From Thermoproteota archaeon (GTDB lineage: Archaea; Thermoproteota; Methanomethylicia; Methanomethylicales; Methanomethylicaceae), in the NCBI GenBank assembly GCA_030055575.1, contig JASFYL010000007.1, forward strand, positions 1 to 38,763: 38,763 nucleotides of DNA, written 5' to 3'. Position 1 is the first letter of the stretch. Every line of letters starts with the position of its first letter. This document shows, piece by piece, positions 1-9,893 of the stretch. Under the pieces are notes generated by a model. That model did no database searches. It had not been told where the DNA came from and saw only the letters and a program-made list of their open reading frames with translations. The translations under genes were made by a program, and so were the position numbers.

Positions 1-366
1 AGGAAGAAGGTTTACGCTTGCGCAACGGACAGGAGCTTTGTCTGGCCGAACTGTACGTACATCAAGATCACATGCGGGGATGAACTGATAGGTGAGGACA
101 TTAACGACAAGGAGAGAATCGAGAGGCTGAAGTGTGAAGGGCACCTCATCGCCGGCACGCTGGTATTTTACCGCGACAAGATGCGGCTCTTCAAGGAGAG
201 GAGGGACGAGACGAAGGTCCATATACTCCCTCTCGAGATCCAAGATGTGCATGGAAAGTTCGTTGTAGGTAGCCCATCCCCACCCACAGACCTCTACCTT
301 AAGAAGAGGATGTGCTTAGACACAGAAAACAAGGATCTCGGCACCATCGTAATAGGGGTAGACTGA
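1..366 (+). CDS. C-terminal fragment of an unidentified protein (5' truncated by window edge)
   Basis: Frame 1 is open from base 1 to the stop at 364-366 (RKKVYACATDRSFVWPNCTYIKITCGDELIGED...GTIVIGVD*); the listed 61-aa ORF is its tail. Confidence 0.6.
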   Translation, partial: RKKVYACATDRSFVWPNCTYIKITCGDELIGEDINDKERIERLKCEGHLIAGTLVFYRDKMRLFKERRDETKVHILPLEIQDVHGKFVVGSPSPPTDLYLKKRMCLDTENKDLGTIVIGVD

Positions 367-418
367 TTAATAAGACTGCCCTCAACTTCCCTAAGGACGA
401 TGCTCAGCGCGAGCAATA

Positions 419-432
419 AGCAAATATAAGAT
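419..432 (+). promoter_or_regulatory. TATA-like promoter element upstream of the ACT-domain regulator gene
   Basis: AGCAAATATAAGAT about 25-35 nt before the likely start region at 455-464. Confidence 0.35.
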
Positions 433-454
433 TTTATGAACATACTTATGCATA

Positions 455-967
455 GTGGTAGCTATGTGGATAGAGATCACCAAGTTCTTTGAGGGGGCAC
501 CTGCAAAATTAAAGGTAGCCAAGCTCATGGTCGAGCTAGGATTCAGCATTAACGAGAAGGGCAGGGTCGTCTGCGGTAACGTCGAGATCGCCGATGTGGA
601 TCTTGCCAGGGCGGCAGACACGGATAGGAGGGTCGTAAGGCAGACTGTGGAAGAGATCATGAACGATCAGTTTATGAGAAAGATCTTTACCGGGATCAAG
701 CCTGCTGGGAGCTTCCTCAAAGACATCGCGCCAACACTCGGCTACGGCGTTGTCGAGATCAGGGCGCAGTCGAACGCTGTGGGAATCATCTCGCAGGCAA
801 CGAAATACATCGCGGACGCAGGCATCTCAATAAGACAAATACTGGCAGAGGATCCCGAGCTTAACCCGGACCCGAAGCTGATGATAATAACAGAGAAGAA
901 GGTACCTGGAGAGGTCATATCAAAGATACTCACGATCCCTACGGTGACGAAGGTAAGCCTGAGTTGA
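455..967 (+). CDS. Predicted regulator of amino acid metabolism with C-terminal ACT-like domain
   Basis: 170 aa; C-terminal VVEIRAQSNAVGIISQATKYIADAGISIRQILAEDPELNPDPKLMIITEKKVPGEVISKILTIPTVTKVSL resembles an ACT domain. Confidence 0.65.
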   Translation: MVAMWIEITKFFEGAPAKLKVAKLMVELGFSINEKGRVVCGNVEIADVDLARAADTDRRVVRQTVEEIMNDQFMRKIFTGIKPAGSFLKDIAPTLGYGVVEIRAQSNAVGIISQATKYIADAGISIRQILAEDPELNPDPKLMIITEKKVPGEVISKILTIPTVTKVSLS

Positions 968-1017
968 AAGATCGCTGGACCATAAAGAGTGGAAAGGGAG
1001 TAAGAAAAAGGGAAAGT

Positions 1018-2370
1018 TCACGAAATCCTTAATGGGATACCGTCGAAGTTTATTGAGACTGCATCACAGTTTACTACCCTTCCGCTTATGTATTCGGCGT
1101 ATCCACCAAGGTCGAGAAGGCCGTGACCGCTCATGTTGAAGAGGATCACCTTCTTTTCCTTGCAGCTCCTGGCGATGTTTATTGCAGAGAGGACTGCGTG
1201 GGCGCTTTCGGGCGCAGGTACGATCCCCTCGCACCTAGAGAAGATCTTTCCGGCTTCGAAGACTTCGCGCTGCTTTGCAGCAACAGGTTTGATGATAGAA
1301 TTCTTGACTAGGATGCTCATCGAATATGCCTTACCATGGTATCTTAGACCTCCTGCGTGTATTGGGGGGGTAACGAAGTTGTGCCCAACAGTGTACATCG
1401 GGAAGAGGGGAGTCATGCCGGCTGTGTCGCCATAGTCGTAAGCGTAGATCCCCCGGGTAAACGAGGGAACTGCCTCGGGCTCGACCGATATGAACTCCGT
1501 GTCGGACTTGCCCATCAACCTTTCCCTTATGAATGGATAAGACAGGCCTGCGTAGTTGCTACCTCCTCCAACGCACCCGATCACGTAGTCCGGTTTCCTG
1601 TCGATCAGCTCCATCTGTCTTATGGCCTCTTGCCCTATCACCGTCTGGTGGAGCAGGACGAAGTTAGTCACTGAACCAAGGGAGTACTTCGAGAGGGGAT
1701 CCTTCCGCACGGTCTCGATTGCCTCGCTTATTGCGATTCCTAGGCTTCCAGGGTGGTTCGGAGACTCTGCGAGGATCTTTCTGCCGAATTCGGTGACCGT
1801 GCTGGGAGATGCGTGCACCTCTGACCCGTACAGCTCCATCAGAACCCTCCTGTAGGGCTTCTGATCGTGAGAGGCCCTAGTCATGAATACAGTGCACCTG
1901 AGGTCGAACATGGCGCATGCCAGGGAGAGGGCTGAACCCCACTGCCCTGCGCCTGTTTCAGTAACTAGGCGCTCAACCCCCTCGTTCTTGTTGTAGTAAG
2001 CCTGTGCGATGGCGGTATTGCCCTTGTGGCTCCCTACGGGGGAAATCCCCTCGTATTTGTAGTATATCTCCGCAGGCGTCTTCAGGTATTCCTCGAGTCG
2101 CTTTGCCCTTATTAAGGGAGTTGGTCTTGCCATCTTGGCGTATATCTCCCTGACCTCATTGGGTATCGCAATATACCTTTCGGATGAGATCTCCTGATGT
2201 ATCAGGCTCTTGGGGAAGAACCAGAGCGAATCCAGACCCGCAGGCTTCTTTGTCTTCGGATCCAGCGGCGGAGGACATGGCTCAGGGAGATCCGGAACAA
2301 TGTTATACCAATACTTCGGTATCTCGTCAGTGGGCAGGTCTACTCGAATGCCCTTACCAAAAACTGTCAC
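1018..2370 (-). CDS. trpB2: Tryptophan synthase beta subunit-like protein, TrpB2 type
   Basis: 450 aa; PLP-lysine context [25 protein letters not shown] and [11 protein letters not shown] motifs, extended N-terminus typical of TrpB2. Confidence 0.88.
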   Translation of the reverse strand: MTVFGKGIRVDLPTDEIPKYWYNIVPDLPEPCPPPLDPKTKKPAGLDSLWFFPKSLIHQEISSERYIAIPNEVREIYAKMARPTPLIRAKRLEEYLKTPAEIYYKYEGISPVGSHKGNTAIAQAYYNKNEGVERLVTETGAGQWGSALSLACAMFDLRCTVFMTRASHDQKPYRRVLMELYGSEVHASPSTVTEFGRKILAESPNHPGSLGIAISEAIETVRKDPLSKYSLGSVTNFVLLHQTVIGQEAIRQMELIDRKPDYVIGCVGGGSNYAGLSYPFIRERLMGKSDTEFISVEPEAVPSFTRGIYAYDYGDTAGMTPLFPMYTVGHNFVTPPIHAGGLRYHGKAYSMSILVKNSIIKPVAAKQREVFEAGKIFSRCEGIVPAPESAHAVLSAINIARSCKEKKVILFNMSGHGLLDLGGYAEYISGRVVNCDAVSINFDGIPLRIS

Positions 2371-2518
2371 CCATTTTTTTCACCAATGATTTTATTGGAT
2401 GATAAATACAAATATTTAAACCTTTATGGATAAAATTGTACATCAAATGGGGCAGAGAGGTGAGCGTCGCTAAGGAAAAGGCATATCTATCAGACCATGG
2501 ACTATCAGGCGAAGGGTC

Positions 2519-2848
2519 ATGGAACGTAACGCTCCCCTCAAGCGGATCCTATATTGGCTGATAGCTGGTACGCGAGGAGGGGAGTCCAGGGCGAGGGTGA
2601 TAATCTCGCTTAAAGAGATGCCCAAGAATGCCAACATGCTCGCGGAGTCCCTGGGAATGGAGTACAAGAACGTCAGGCACCACCTCGACGTGTTGGTTCA
2701 GAACGGGCTCGTCACAACCGTTGGGGAAGGGTACGGTATGACTTATTTCTTGAGTAATGAACTAGAGGGGAACTATAAGGTCTTTGAGGAGATCTGGGAG
2801 AAAATTGGGAAAAGCCGTAAAAGGCTCCAAGGCAGGAGGGGAAAATGA
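2519..2848 (+). CDS. Winged-helix (ArsR-like) transcriptional regulator
   Basis: 109 aa; MPKNANMLAESLGMEYKNVRHHLDVLVQNGLVTTVGEGYGMTYFLS is a typical wHTH. Confidence 0.7.
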   Translation: MERNAPLKRILYWLIAGTRGGESRARVIISLKEMPKNANMLAESLGMEYKNVRHHLDVLVQNGLVTTVGEGYGMTYFLSNELEGNYKVFEEIWEKIGKSRKRLQGRRGK

Positions 2849-3270
2849 TTATGAAGGGTATATCCACACTAGCAGTGGCAGCTCTGTTGGTTCTATTCCT
2901 TGTTCAGACAGCATTTCCAGTTGTGGAAGGCGATCAAGGTGGAGGAGGGCAGGGGCAGGGGAGAATACGCCACGAGGGCAGCGATATGGAGTTATATTAT
3001 ACGATCCAGACAGCCTTGTCCTTCGCTAACTCCGTCCTGTCAACGCTTCTCCTTGGAGCATATCTAGATACCTACAGAAGGATAAGGTCAGAGATCTCAC
3101 TTTCTCTGGTAGTAGTTTCGATCGTCTTCCTTTTTCATTCTTTGGCATCCAACCCACTGCTCCACAGCGCCTTCGGTTTCGGGGGATATGGTCTGGGACC
3201 GTTCGCTATGCTCCCAGAGCTCTTCAGTTTCGTCGCCCTATCGATACTTGTATACATAAGCATGAAGTAG
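2845..3270 (+). CDS. Small membrane protein with signal/anchor and several hydrophobic segments
   Basis: Overlaps the 3' end of the wHTH gene; hydrophobic N-terminus, Gly-rich linker, then several TM-like segments. Confidence 0.6.
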   Translation: MIMKGISTLAVAALLVLFLVQTAFPVVEGDQGGGGQGQGRIRHEGSDMELYYTIQTALSFANSVLSTLLLGAYLDTYRRIRSEISLSLVVVSIVFLFHSLASNPLLHSAFGFGGYGLGPFAMLPELFSFVALSILVYISMK

Positions 3271-3357
3271 ATTTTGGGGAAAATTTGGGGGTTACTTGGT
3301 AACAAACCCGGAAAAACGATAAACCCTGCCCCGTGAAGTTTTCGATCGGTGACAAAA

Positions 3358-3732
3358 ATGAACAAGAAAAGTGCGATAGTAATAGTGGCTGCAATAATCC
3401 TAGCGGCCATTCCAGTCTCCGCGACACTAGCAACATCTACCTTGCAGATTCCGATGCAGACACAAGTCTCCGAGTACCAGGTACAGCAGACCTGCGACAG
3501 GGACAGGCTTAGGGAACGAGATTGCCTTCGGCTTAACGCATCAGAATGTGACGAAGCGCAGCTACAGATCCAAGACAGAAGCCAAGTCAGGACAGGAGAA
3601 CAATGCATGGAGCGCCTAAATTATGGAAATATGAACCACGGCTGCGAAAACGGAGCTTCATTAGAAGCGATGCACGCGTTTAGGAACGCTCTAAGGAGCA
3701 GGATTGAGTTCGGTGCTGCAGGAGAAAACTAG
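3358..3732 (+). CDS. Secreted or membrane-anchored Cys/Arg/Gln-rich hypothetical protein
   Basis: Hydrophobic N-terminus MNKKSAIVIVAAIILAAIPVSATLA followed by CDRDRLRERDCLRLNASECDEAQ...; GTG at 3349 is an alternative start. Confidence 0.55.
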   Translation: MNKKSAIVIVAAIILAAIPVSATLATSTLQIPMQTQVSEYQVQQTCDRDRLRERDCLRLNASECDEAQLQIQDRSQVRTGEQCMERLNYGNMNHGCENGASLEAMHAFRNALRSRIEFGAAGEN

Positions 3733-3739
3733 ATCTGAC

Positions 3740-3775
3740 TTCTAATTTTTATATTTATAATTAATTTTTTATTAC
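3740..3775 (+). terminator. T-rich archaeal terminator candidate between convergent genes
   Basis: TCTAATTTTTATATTTATAATTAATTTTTTATT directly after the stop at 3732. Confidence 0.5.
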
Positions 3776-3778
3776 GCA

Positions 3779-4504
3779 CTAACGCCCCTGATCCCGCAGC
3801 GCCAATGCGAGGTCGAGCAGAGCTCCCCTTCGGTCTTTAGCCTTGACAATCCCAGATGCCAAGAGTACCCCTTCGGTCCCTAGCTTGACAGCAGCAGAAA
3901 CATCCTCCCCGGATGCGATACCTGCGCCACAGAGGACGCGTATGCCCTCATTGACGCGCTTCACTAGTTCTACGGATCCTTCGACAACCTCTGGTTTGGC
4001 TTTCGAGACAGGTATCCCGCTCCCTATAAGCTCGGGGGGCTCGACGGCAACCATTTCTGGAGCAAAACTAGCCACCGCCCTGCCCGCGAGCGGGGTATTC
4101 GCGCACACACATGTGCTGATGCCAAGGGAAGAACACCGCTTCACGGCATCTTCGATTAGATCCAGGCGCATCCTCCGCTCCGAGTGGTTAATAATAGCTC
4201 CAGAAACCCCGGCTTCCTTCAGAGACTCGGGCGCGATTGCGCCTGTGTATGCCCCCGGCGGATCTGGATCGACATGCTGCGCAAAGACAGGTATTCCAAC
4301 ATTGGGTGCAACCCTGAATAGATCCACTGTATGCGGTGCCACGGCTATGCAGACCCCAGTCTCCTCCGAAACCTCCTCTGCAATCCTCGCTAGCTCAAGA
4401 CCCCTATTACCCATGGACTCGATGTAAGTCTTGAAGTTTATCAGGATAAGCGGGAAACGAATTGACAAAAGACATACTCCCCTTGGGTCGGTCTGAAGAA
4501 CCAA
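3779..4504 (-). CDS. tpiA: Triosephosphate isomerase, archaeal type
   Basis: FPLILINFKTYIESMGNRG, VSGAIINHSERRM, MVAVEPPELIGSG, LCGAGIASGEDV; likely TTG start near 4468 after AGGGGAG. Confidence 0.88.
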   Translation of the reverse strand: MVLQTDPRGVCLLSIRFPLILINFKTYIESMGNRGLELARIAEEVSEETGVCIAVAPHTVDLFRVAPNVGIPVFAQHVDPDPPGAYTGAIAPESLKEAGVSGAIINHSERRMRLDLIEDAVKRCSSLGISTCVCANTPLAGRAVASFAPEMVAVEPPELIGSGIPVSKAKPEVVEGSVELVKRVNEGIRVLCGAGIASGEDVSAAVKLGTEGVLLASGIVKAKDRRGALLDLALALRDQGR

Positions 4505-4537
4505 AAAATAATAGAGGATGGTGATTGCGTATCTTCT

Positions 4538-4834
4538 TTACTTGTCCTCCTTCTTCTCTTCTGTGGGTTTGGCTTCCGAGTCTGCAGCCGCCTTCTCTGC
4601 GGTCTCTGAAAGCTCCGGGATCTCTTCAAGAGGTTTTGGAGGCGGTGTCGTTGCCATCGTGTAACCGATCCAACCTGCGATGCCTAGCACTGCCAAAACC
4701 ATCACAAGAACCGGAAGCACTATCGCCCACCAACTCCACTCGGTGAAGAAAAGCCACCACAGATACACCACTATGAGCGCTACCGATGCGACAAGTATTC
4801 CTGCGCCTATTGCCTGATCCTTTGACACGAACAA
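4538..4834 (-). CDS. Small membrane protein with two TM segments and acidic/Lys tail
   Basis: Two hydrophobic stretches, charged C-terminus EEIPELSETAEKAAADSEAKPTEEKKEDK. Confidence 0.55.
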   Translation of the reverse strand: MFVSKDQAIGAGILVASVALIVVYLWWLFFTEWSWWAIVLPVLVMVLAVLGIAGWIGYTMATTPPPKPLEEIPELSETAEKAAADSEAKPTEEKKEDK

Positions 4835-4875
4835 ACGCCCCTTTGTTTCAATACAGGATGTTCACCGTAATTTAA

Positions 4876-4887
4876 GCTTTTATATAC
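4876..4887 (+). promoter_or_regulatory. TATA-box-like element upstream of nadE
   Basis: GCTTTTATATAC about 35-45 nt before ATG 4921. Confidence 0.45.
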
Positions 4888-4920
4888 ACGCTAAGGGGGT
4901 ATTAATTCGGTCGATGAGCG

Positions 4921-5718
4921 ATGGTCCAATGTACCTCCCTTGGGTCCGACTGCGAGCTACTTGCCTCTGAGATATGCCGCTTCATTAGGAGAAAGGTGGG
5001 TGGTAGAAGGGCGGTGTTGGGGCTTAGCGGCGGGATAGACTCGGCAGTTACAGCCAAGCTAGCGGTCAAGGCACTCGGAAGCGAGAGAGTGCTAGCACTG
5101 ATAATGCCTGACTTGGCATCTACTCCACTCGAGGACGTGACCGATGCTAGAACCCTGGCAGACGAGATTGGGATAGGTTACAGGGTAATTGACATAACTG
5201 GGGTGGCAAAGAGCCTTGTCGATCTGGTATCTGGAACTGATGTGCGAAGAGATAAGGTGGCAGAGGGGAACACTAGGGCTAGGCTGCGGATGACAATCAT
5301 GTATTATATCGCAAACTCAGAGAACAGGATTGTGATCGGGAGCGGGGACAGGAGTGAGCTCCTGATAGGATACTTCACGAAGTATGGCGATGGCGGTGTT
5401 GACCTGCTACCACTCGGATGCCTCTACAAGACCCAAGTCAGGGAATTGGCGAGATGGATCGGAATACCTCAAAGAATCGTCGAGAAGGAGAGCTCGCCCA
5501 GGCTCTGGCCTGGTCAGACTGCCGAGGGAGAGCTGGGGCTCAGCTATGAAGAGATCGACAGGATCCTCTTCGAACTGATTGACCTGAAGAAAGGAGTGAA
5601 GGAGGCGATAAGGGATCTGGGAGAAGAATACGCAGAGAAGGTGACCAGAGTGGCTTGGATGATCAGGAGGAGCGCACACAAGAGGCGCACTCCACCAGTA
5701 CCGATAATAAAGCGCTGA
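4921..5718 (+). CDS. nadE: NH3-dependent NAD+ synthetase
   Basis: LGLSGGIDSAVTAKLAVKALG (SGGxDS loop), IVIGSGDRSELLIGYFTKYGDGGVDLLPLG, LWPGQTAEGELGLSYEEID. Confidence 0.92.
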   Translation: MVQCTSLGSDCELLASEICRFIRRKVGGRRAVLGLSGGIDSAVTAKLAVKALGSERVLALIMPDLASTPLEDVTDARTLADEIGIGYRVIDITGVAKSLVDLVSGTDVRRDKVAEGNTRARLRMTIMYYIANSENRIVIGSGDRSELLIGYFTKYGDGGVDLLPLGCLYKTQVRELARWIGIPQRIVEKESSPRLWPGQTAEGELGLSYEEIDRILFELIDLKKGVKEAIRDLGEEYAEKVTRVAWMIRRSAHKRRTPPVPIIKR

Positions 5719-5732
5719 CCGGAGGGGGGCGC

Positions 5733-6317
5733 TTGGAGGGTCCTGAAAGAAACCCGGATAGGGTCAGGGAGGTCTTAGACCAGATCAGGCGCGGGGGGTC
5801 GATAGAGGAGCTTGCATCTGGTCTCCACTGGAAGGACTTTGAGGCGTTCACTGCGCACATCTTCTGCGAAAACGGATTTCTCGTAAAGAGGAACTTCAGG
5901 TTCTCCTCGAACAAGAGGAGGTACGAGATCGACGTGGTCGCGATCGAGAAGCCAAGAGTCTTGCTAGTCGACTGCAAGCACTGGGGCATTAGACCAGGCA
6001 AGTCGAATGGAATCCAGAGGGCCGCGGATCAGCAAAGGCTCAGGAGAGAGAAGTTTGTTGCCAAGCTACCACTCCTTCTGACGAGTGAGACCGCGGAGTG
6101 GAGGACTGCGACCACGATACCACTGCTGGTAACACTATTCCACGAAGGCATATCCGAGAGGTGTGGGACCTACATCGTGCCGGTCTTCAAACTCAACGCA
6201 TTCATAGAGGAGGCGAGGTGCGGTCTCTTCGACTGCGGGAGGGCGTCCGAGATCGTCAGGCTAGACTGTTATCAAGGAACTTCGCCAATTTCCTTGCGAT
6301 CATCACAGCCTTGGTAG
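5733..6317 (+). CDS. Mrr/restriction-endonuclease-like protein
   Basis: LHWKDFEAFTAHIFCENGFLVKRNFRFSSNKRRYEIDVVAIEKPRVLLVDCKHW resembles a PD-(D/E)XK core (EIDVVA...VDCK). TTG 5733 follows GGAGGGGGG; the track's ORF start 5655 would overlap nadE. Confidence 0.6.
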   Translation: MEGPERNPDRVREVLDQIRRGGSIEELASGLHWKDFEAFTAHIFCENGFLVKRNFRFSSNKRRYEIDVVAIEKPRVLLVDCKHWGIRPGKSNGIQRAADQQRLRREKFVAKLPLLLTSETAEWRTATTIPLLVTLFHEGISERCGTYIVPVFKLNAFIEEARCGLFDCGRASEIVRLDCYQGTSPISLRSSQPW

Positions 6318-7656
6318 CGACCTCCACCGCATCTCTGCCCAGTATGAGCACCATAGGCTCCTTCCCCCAGTCTCCCTTGTGGAAGATGACATCGGGCACA
6401 TTGCCCGTTGCCTTTATCGCCTCTGAGACCCCCCAAGGAATCGAGGCACCCTCTTTGAACTTCACATCAAGCGGCTCTTTCTCCCTGTCATATGAGGAAG
6501 CTGTATATCCCAAGGATTTCGCAGCCGAGATTACCTCTTCAGAGTATCGGACATTCATGGCAGATCTTACCGTGGGATCGAATTCCATAGCCGAGAGAAC
6601 TGCCCGAGCCACATGTCTTGAAGCCCCAAAAGCTGGGGACGAGGAGGCCTTGAGCCGCCCACCAGCGTTCGAGATCCGTCCTGGGATACCGCAAACAGAC
6701 TCTTCACCAACCACGTACCTATTCGGGAGCGCCATTACCAAGTTGATCTGACACTCGGGTGCCAGAAGGTGCGCGACTTCGGACGACTCGAGTATGCATA
6801 CGCCTTCGGTGACTGAAGTGAGGACTCTGAACCGCTCCGCGTCTATCTCCAAGGCGGAAACCGGATTTACAGAGCCGACGCCCTTACCTATTTTGAGACC
6901 GAATTGGATAGAATGCGATACAAAGACCTTCGCGTGTTTGACAGAGGATTCTAGCGAGCTCCCGAGGGCAAGGTAACTCGCGAGAGCTGCAGAGAAGGTG
7001 CATCCAGTCCCGTGCGTGCACCCAGACTGGATCCGCTCACCTGGATAGAACCTCGGCTTATCGCCCTTAATAAGTAGCACGTCCACAGGATCCCCCGGCA
7101 GGTGCCCCCCCTTTACGACGACTGAACGAGAACCCATATCCAGGATTACGCCGGCAGCTCTGATCATGTCCTCTTGAGAAGAGATCCTGATCCCAGATAG
7201 AGTGGATGCCTCCTCGAGGTTAGGGGTCACGACTTCCGCGCGAGGTATGAGGAGTTCCTTAAGCGCCTTTACTGCCTCCTCTTGGAGGAGAGGGGCGCCT
7301 GACTTTGCAACCATGACTGGATCCACAACCACCTTAAGTCCATGCGCCTCGACTGCTTCTGATACACACCGGACTATTGGCGAGCTTGACAGCATACCAG
7401 TCTTTGCGAAGCGGACACCCAAGTCATCAACTACAGCATCGATCTGCCTCCTGACCATTTCGGGTGGAATCTCGTGAATGCCCATTACCGCAACAGTGTT
7501 TTGTGCGGTCACAGCAGTCAACGCCACAGCCCCATGAACCCCAAGGGATGCAAAGGTCTTGAGGTCTGCCTCGATTCCAGCGCCGCCTCCTGAGTCGGAT
7601 CCCGCTATCGTGAGAACAACAGGTATCGATGCACACTCTGTCATAGTCATCATCAA
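6256..7656 (-). CDS. thiDN: Bifunctional HMP(-P) kinase / ThiN-type thiamine-phosphate synthase (ThiDN)
   Basis: N-terminal [30 protein letters not shown] and [21 protein letters not shown] (ThiD); C-terminal ThiN-like region [24 protein letters not shown]...[27 protein letters not shown]. Confidence 0.9.
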   Translation of the reverse strand: MMMTMTECASIPVVLTIAGSDSGGGAGIEADLKTFASLGVHGAVALTAVTAQNTVAVMGIHEIPPEMVRRQIDAVVDDLGVRFAKTGMLSSSPIVRCVSEAVEAHGLKVVVDPVMVAKSGAPLLQEEAVKALKELLIPRAEVVTPNLEEASTLSGIRISSQEDMIRAAGVILDMGSRSVVVKGGHLPGDPVDVLLIKGDKPRFYPGERIQSGCTHGTGCTFSAALASYLALGSSLESSVKHAKVFVSHSIQFGLKIGKGVGSVNPVSALEIDAERFRVLTSVTEGVCILESSEVAHLLAPECQINLVMALPNRYVVGEESVCGIPGRISNAGGRLKASSSPAFGASRHVARAVLSAMEFDPTVRSAMNVRYSEEVISAAKSLGYTASSYDREKEPLDVKFKEGASIPWGVSEAIKATGNVPDVIFHKGDWGKEPMVLILGRDAVEVATKAVMIARKLAKFLDNSLA

Positions 7657-7714
7657 TAGCTATATATGACAGGGATTTATAAACTCTGGATATAATATCA
7701 AAATAAACTCGTTT
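7657..7714. promoter_or_regulatory. Divergent thiDN/thiR-like promoter region
   Basis: AT-rich 58-bp spacer with TATA-like elements on both strands (TTTATAAACTC; GGATATAATATC). Confidence 0.5.
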
Positions 7715-8689
7715 ATGGTGACGGACTTGAACCCACCGTGCGAACTGACCGTAAGGGAACTGCTCCCGGTATTGAGAACCCTGATTGCCAAAGAGCTCGC
7801 CGAAAACCATGGATACACCCAGACAAAGATAGCAAAGAAACTAGGTGTTACCCAGGCGGCCGTGAGCGGGTACCTTACACAGGAGGTCACCGACGCAACG
7901 GTTAAGCCTTTCGACATCAAGGAGCTCAGTGAGATCGCCAAGAACTTCGCCTCCGAGATAACAATGAAGAGGTTTACCCATTCAGACATGATCAACAACA
8001 TCTGTGAGATATGCCTCAACCTGAGGCGGGGCGGATCGATATGCCACGCACATAGGCTGAAGATCCAAGAACTTGAGGATGAGAAGTGTAGCATATGTAT
8101 GCAGCTGCACATGAGCCTGACCGACATCTCGGACATGCGGAGAGGCACTCTAAGCGACCTGACTGTGGCGGTCTCGATGATAGAGAATACGCCGGAGTTC
8201 GTGGAGCTGGAGCCGCAGGTACTCTCTAACCTCGTTATGGCTATCAAGAATGCGAAGGGGGTCGCGGATGTCGCAGGGATACCCGGGAGGCTTGTAAAGA
8301 TAAGGGGCAAGGTGATGTCCCTCATGGATCCTGAGTTTGGTGTCTCAAGCCATCTCGCGAAGCTTGTGTTAAGGATCATGAACGTGAACCCTGAGGCCAG
8401 GTCGGCAATCAACACGGCGTACAACGAGAAGGTGGCGGACGCAATAAAGAGGATGGGCTTCTCCTGTGCGGTGTTCGAACGGACACCCGCTCAGAAGGGC
8501 GAGGAGGAGCTCTTCGACTTTGCAGAGAAAGCGTTCAGGGAGGGTGGAGGCTGGGTCGATGTGGTCGTCGATGCCGGGGGCATAGGGATCGAGCCGAACG
8601 CGTATTTCTTCGAGAAGAACGCACTAAGACTGGCTGACAGGATTGTCAGGGTTGCCAGGTTGGTAAGTGCAAGAAAGAACCAAAAGTGA
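7715..8689 (+). CDS. thiR: ThiR-like regulator: N-terminal HTH plus C-terminal ThiN-like domain
   Basis: HTH YTQTKIAKKLGVTQAAVSGYLTQ; C-terminal half resembles the ThiN region of the adjacent thiDN (LVMAIKNAKGVADVAGIPGRLVKIRGKV...VDAGGIGIEPNAYFFEKNALRLADRIV). Confidence 0.85.
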   Translation: MVTDLNPPCELTVRELLPVLRTLIAKELAENHGYTQTKIAKKLGVTQAAVSGYLTQEVTDATVKPFDIKELSEIAKNFASEITMKRFTHSDMINNICEICLNLRRGGSICHAHRLKIQELEDEKCSICMQLHMSLTDISDMRRGTLSDLTVAVSMIENTPEFVELEPQVLSNLVMAIKNAKGVADVAGIPGRLVKIRGKVMSLMDPEFGVSSHLAKLVLRIMNVNPEARSAINTAYNEKVADAIKRMGFSCAVFERTPAQKGEEELFDFAEKAFREGGGWVDVVVDAGGIGIEPNAYFFEKNALRLADRIVRVARLVSARKNQK

Positions 8690-9893
8690 GGCATCAATTT
8701 ATTACCGACAATGGAATAGAAGTTCCGAAACGGTGTGGCATTTGCCCGCGAACCTGCCTCCTCAAGCTAGGGCTGCTGAGAGAAGATACATCGAGGCAAA
8801 GACGCTACCAGAGAAGATAAAGTACCTCCAAGAGTTCATCTCGTCCATACCTGAGCACAAAGGAAACGAGAAGATGCGGGGATTTCTAAGGAGGCGGCTA
8901 GCGGAGCTGAAGGAGGAGCTCGAGACTCAGAAAAAGAGGAAGGCAGGCAGTGGCGGCGGTGGATTCTCGGTCAAGAAAGAAGGAGCCGCACAAGTGGTAA
9001 TAGTCGGATTGCCGGGATCAGGAAAGAGCAGCCTCCTCGCATCGACTACCAACGCAAGGGTCCAAATCGGGGATCATCCGTTCACCACAAAGGAGCCCTC
9101 CCCAGGAATGCTGAGCTTTGAAGACCTCCAGTTCCAGCTGGTGGACACCCCAGCGATATTCGAGGGTGCCTATTACGGTCTCTCGTGGGGTGCGCAGCTG
9201 ATGAGCGTAATCAGGAACGCAGACGGCATGATAGTCCTCCTAGACGGGGCTGATCCAGTAAGTCAGTACACTGTAATCATGAAAGAGCTCAAGATGGCAG
9301 GGATCACCATCGATAGGCCCAGGAGCAAGATAGAAATAGAGAGGACAACTGGAGGGGGTGTGCAGATTGCATGTGCTGGTAGGATTACGTGCGATGTGAA
9401 TGAAGTCGAGGAGATCCTCAAGGAGGCAGGGGTCAGGAATGCTGTTGTCAGGATATGGGGCGACGCAGGGAGGGAGGAGATACTCGAGGCGCTCGAGCAG
9501 ACAAAGATGTACAAGCCTGCTTTGATATTGGTGAACAAAGTCGACATCTATCCTGATGCTGTTATGAAGTTCGAAGAGGCGGTTGGGAAGAGGGCCCTCG
9601 GGATCTCGACGAAAACTGGGGTTAATCTGAGTCTCCTAGGCCGGGAGATCTTCATGGTATTGGAGATAATCAGGGTGTACACGAAGGAGGTGGGGGGGGA
9701 GCCGACGAGTAAACCGATTGTGATGAAGAAGGGCTCCAAGGTCATTGATGTCGCAAAGATAGTCCATTCCCACCTTTACAAAAACTTCAAGATAGCTAGG
9801 ATCTGGGGCACCTCAGCCAAATACGATGCCGAGAAGGTGGGGGCAGACCACGAGCTCGCGGACGGCGATGTAGTGGAGATCAGGATAAAGTAA
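8667..9893 (+). CDS. DRG/Obg-like GTPase with C-terminal TGS domain
   Basis: G1 VVIVGLPGSGKSSLL, G3 LVDTPAIFEG, G4 LVNKVD, C-terminal GSKVIDVAKIVHSHLYKNFKIARIWGTSAKYDAEKVGADHELADGDVVEIRIK. Start uncertain; GTG 8733 avoids overlap with the upstream gene. Confidence 0.88.
   Translation: MQERTKSEASIYYRQWNRSSETVWHLPANLPPQARAAERRYIEAKTLPEKIKYLQEFISSIPEHKGNEKMRGFLRRRLAELKEELETQKKRKAGSGGGGFSVKKEGAAQVVIVGLPGSGKSSLLASTTNARVQIGDHPFTTKEPSPGMLSFEDLQFQLVDTPAIFEGAYYGLSWGAQLMSVIRNADGMIVLLDGADPVSQYTVIMKELKMAGITIDRPRSKIEIERTTGGGVQIACAGRITCDVNEVEEILKEAGVRNAVVRIWGDAGREEILEALEQTKMYKPALILVNKVDIYPDAVMKFEEAVGKRALGISTKTGVNLSLLGREIFMVLEIIRVYTKEVGGEPTSKPIVMKKGSKVIDVAKIVHSHLYKNFKIARIWGTSAKYDAEKVGADHELADGDVVEIRIK

Noticed and set aside
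3843-4427. 194-aa plus-strand ORF
   Set aside because: Antisense to the well-supported triosephosphate isomerase gene; Ser/Thr/Pro-rich shadow composition.
7660-8424. 254-aa minus-strand ORF
   Set aside because: Antisense to the ThiR-like gene; shadow ORF.
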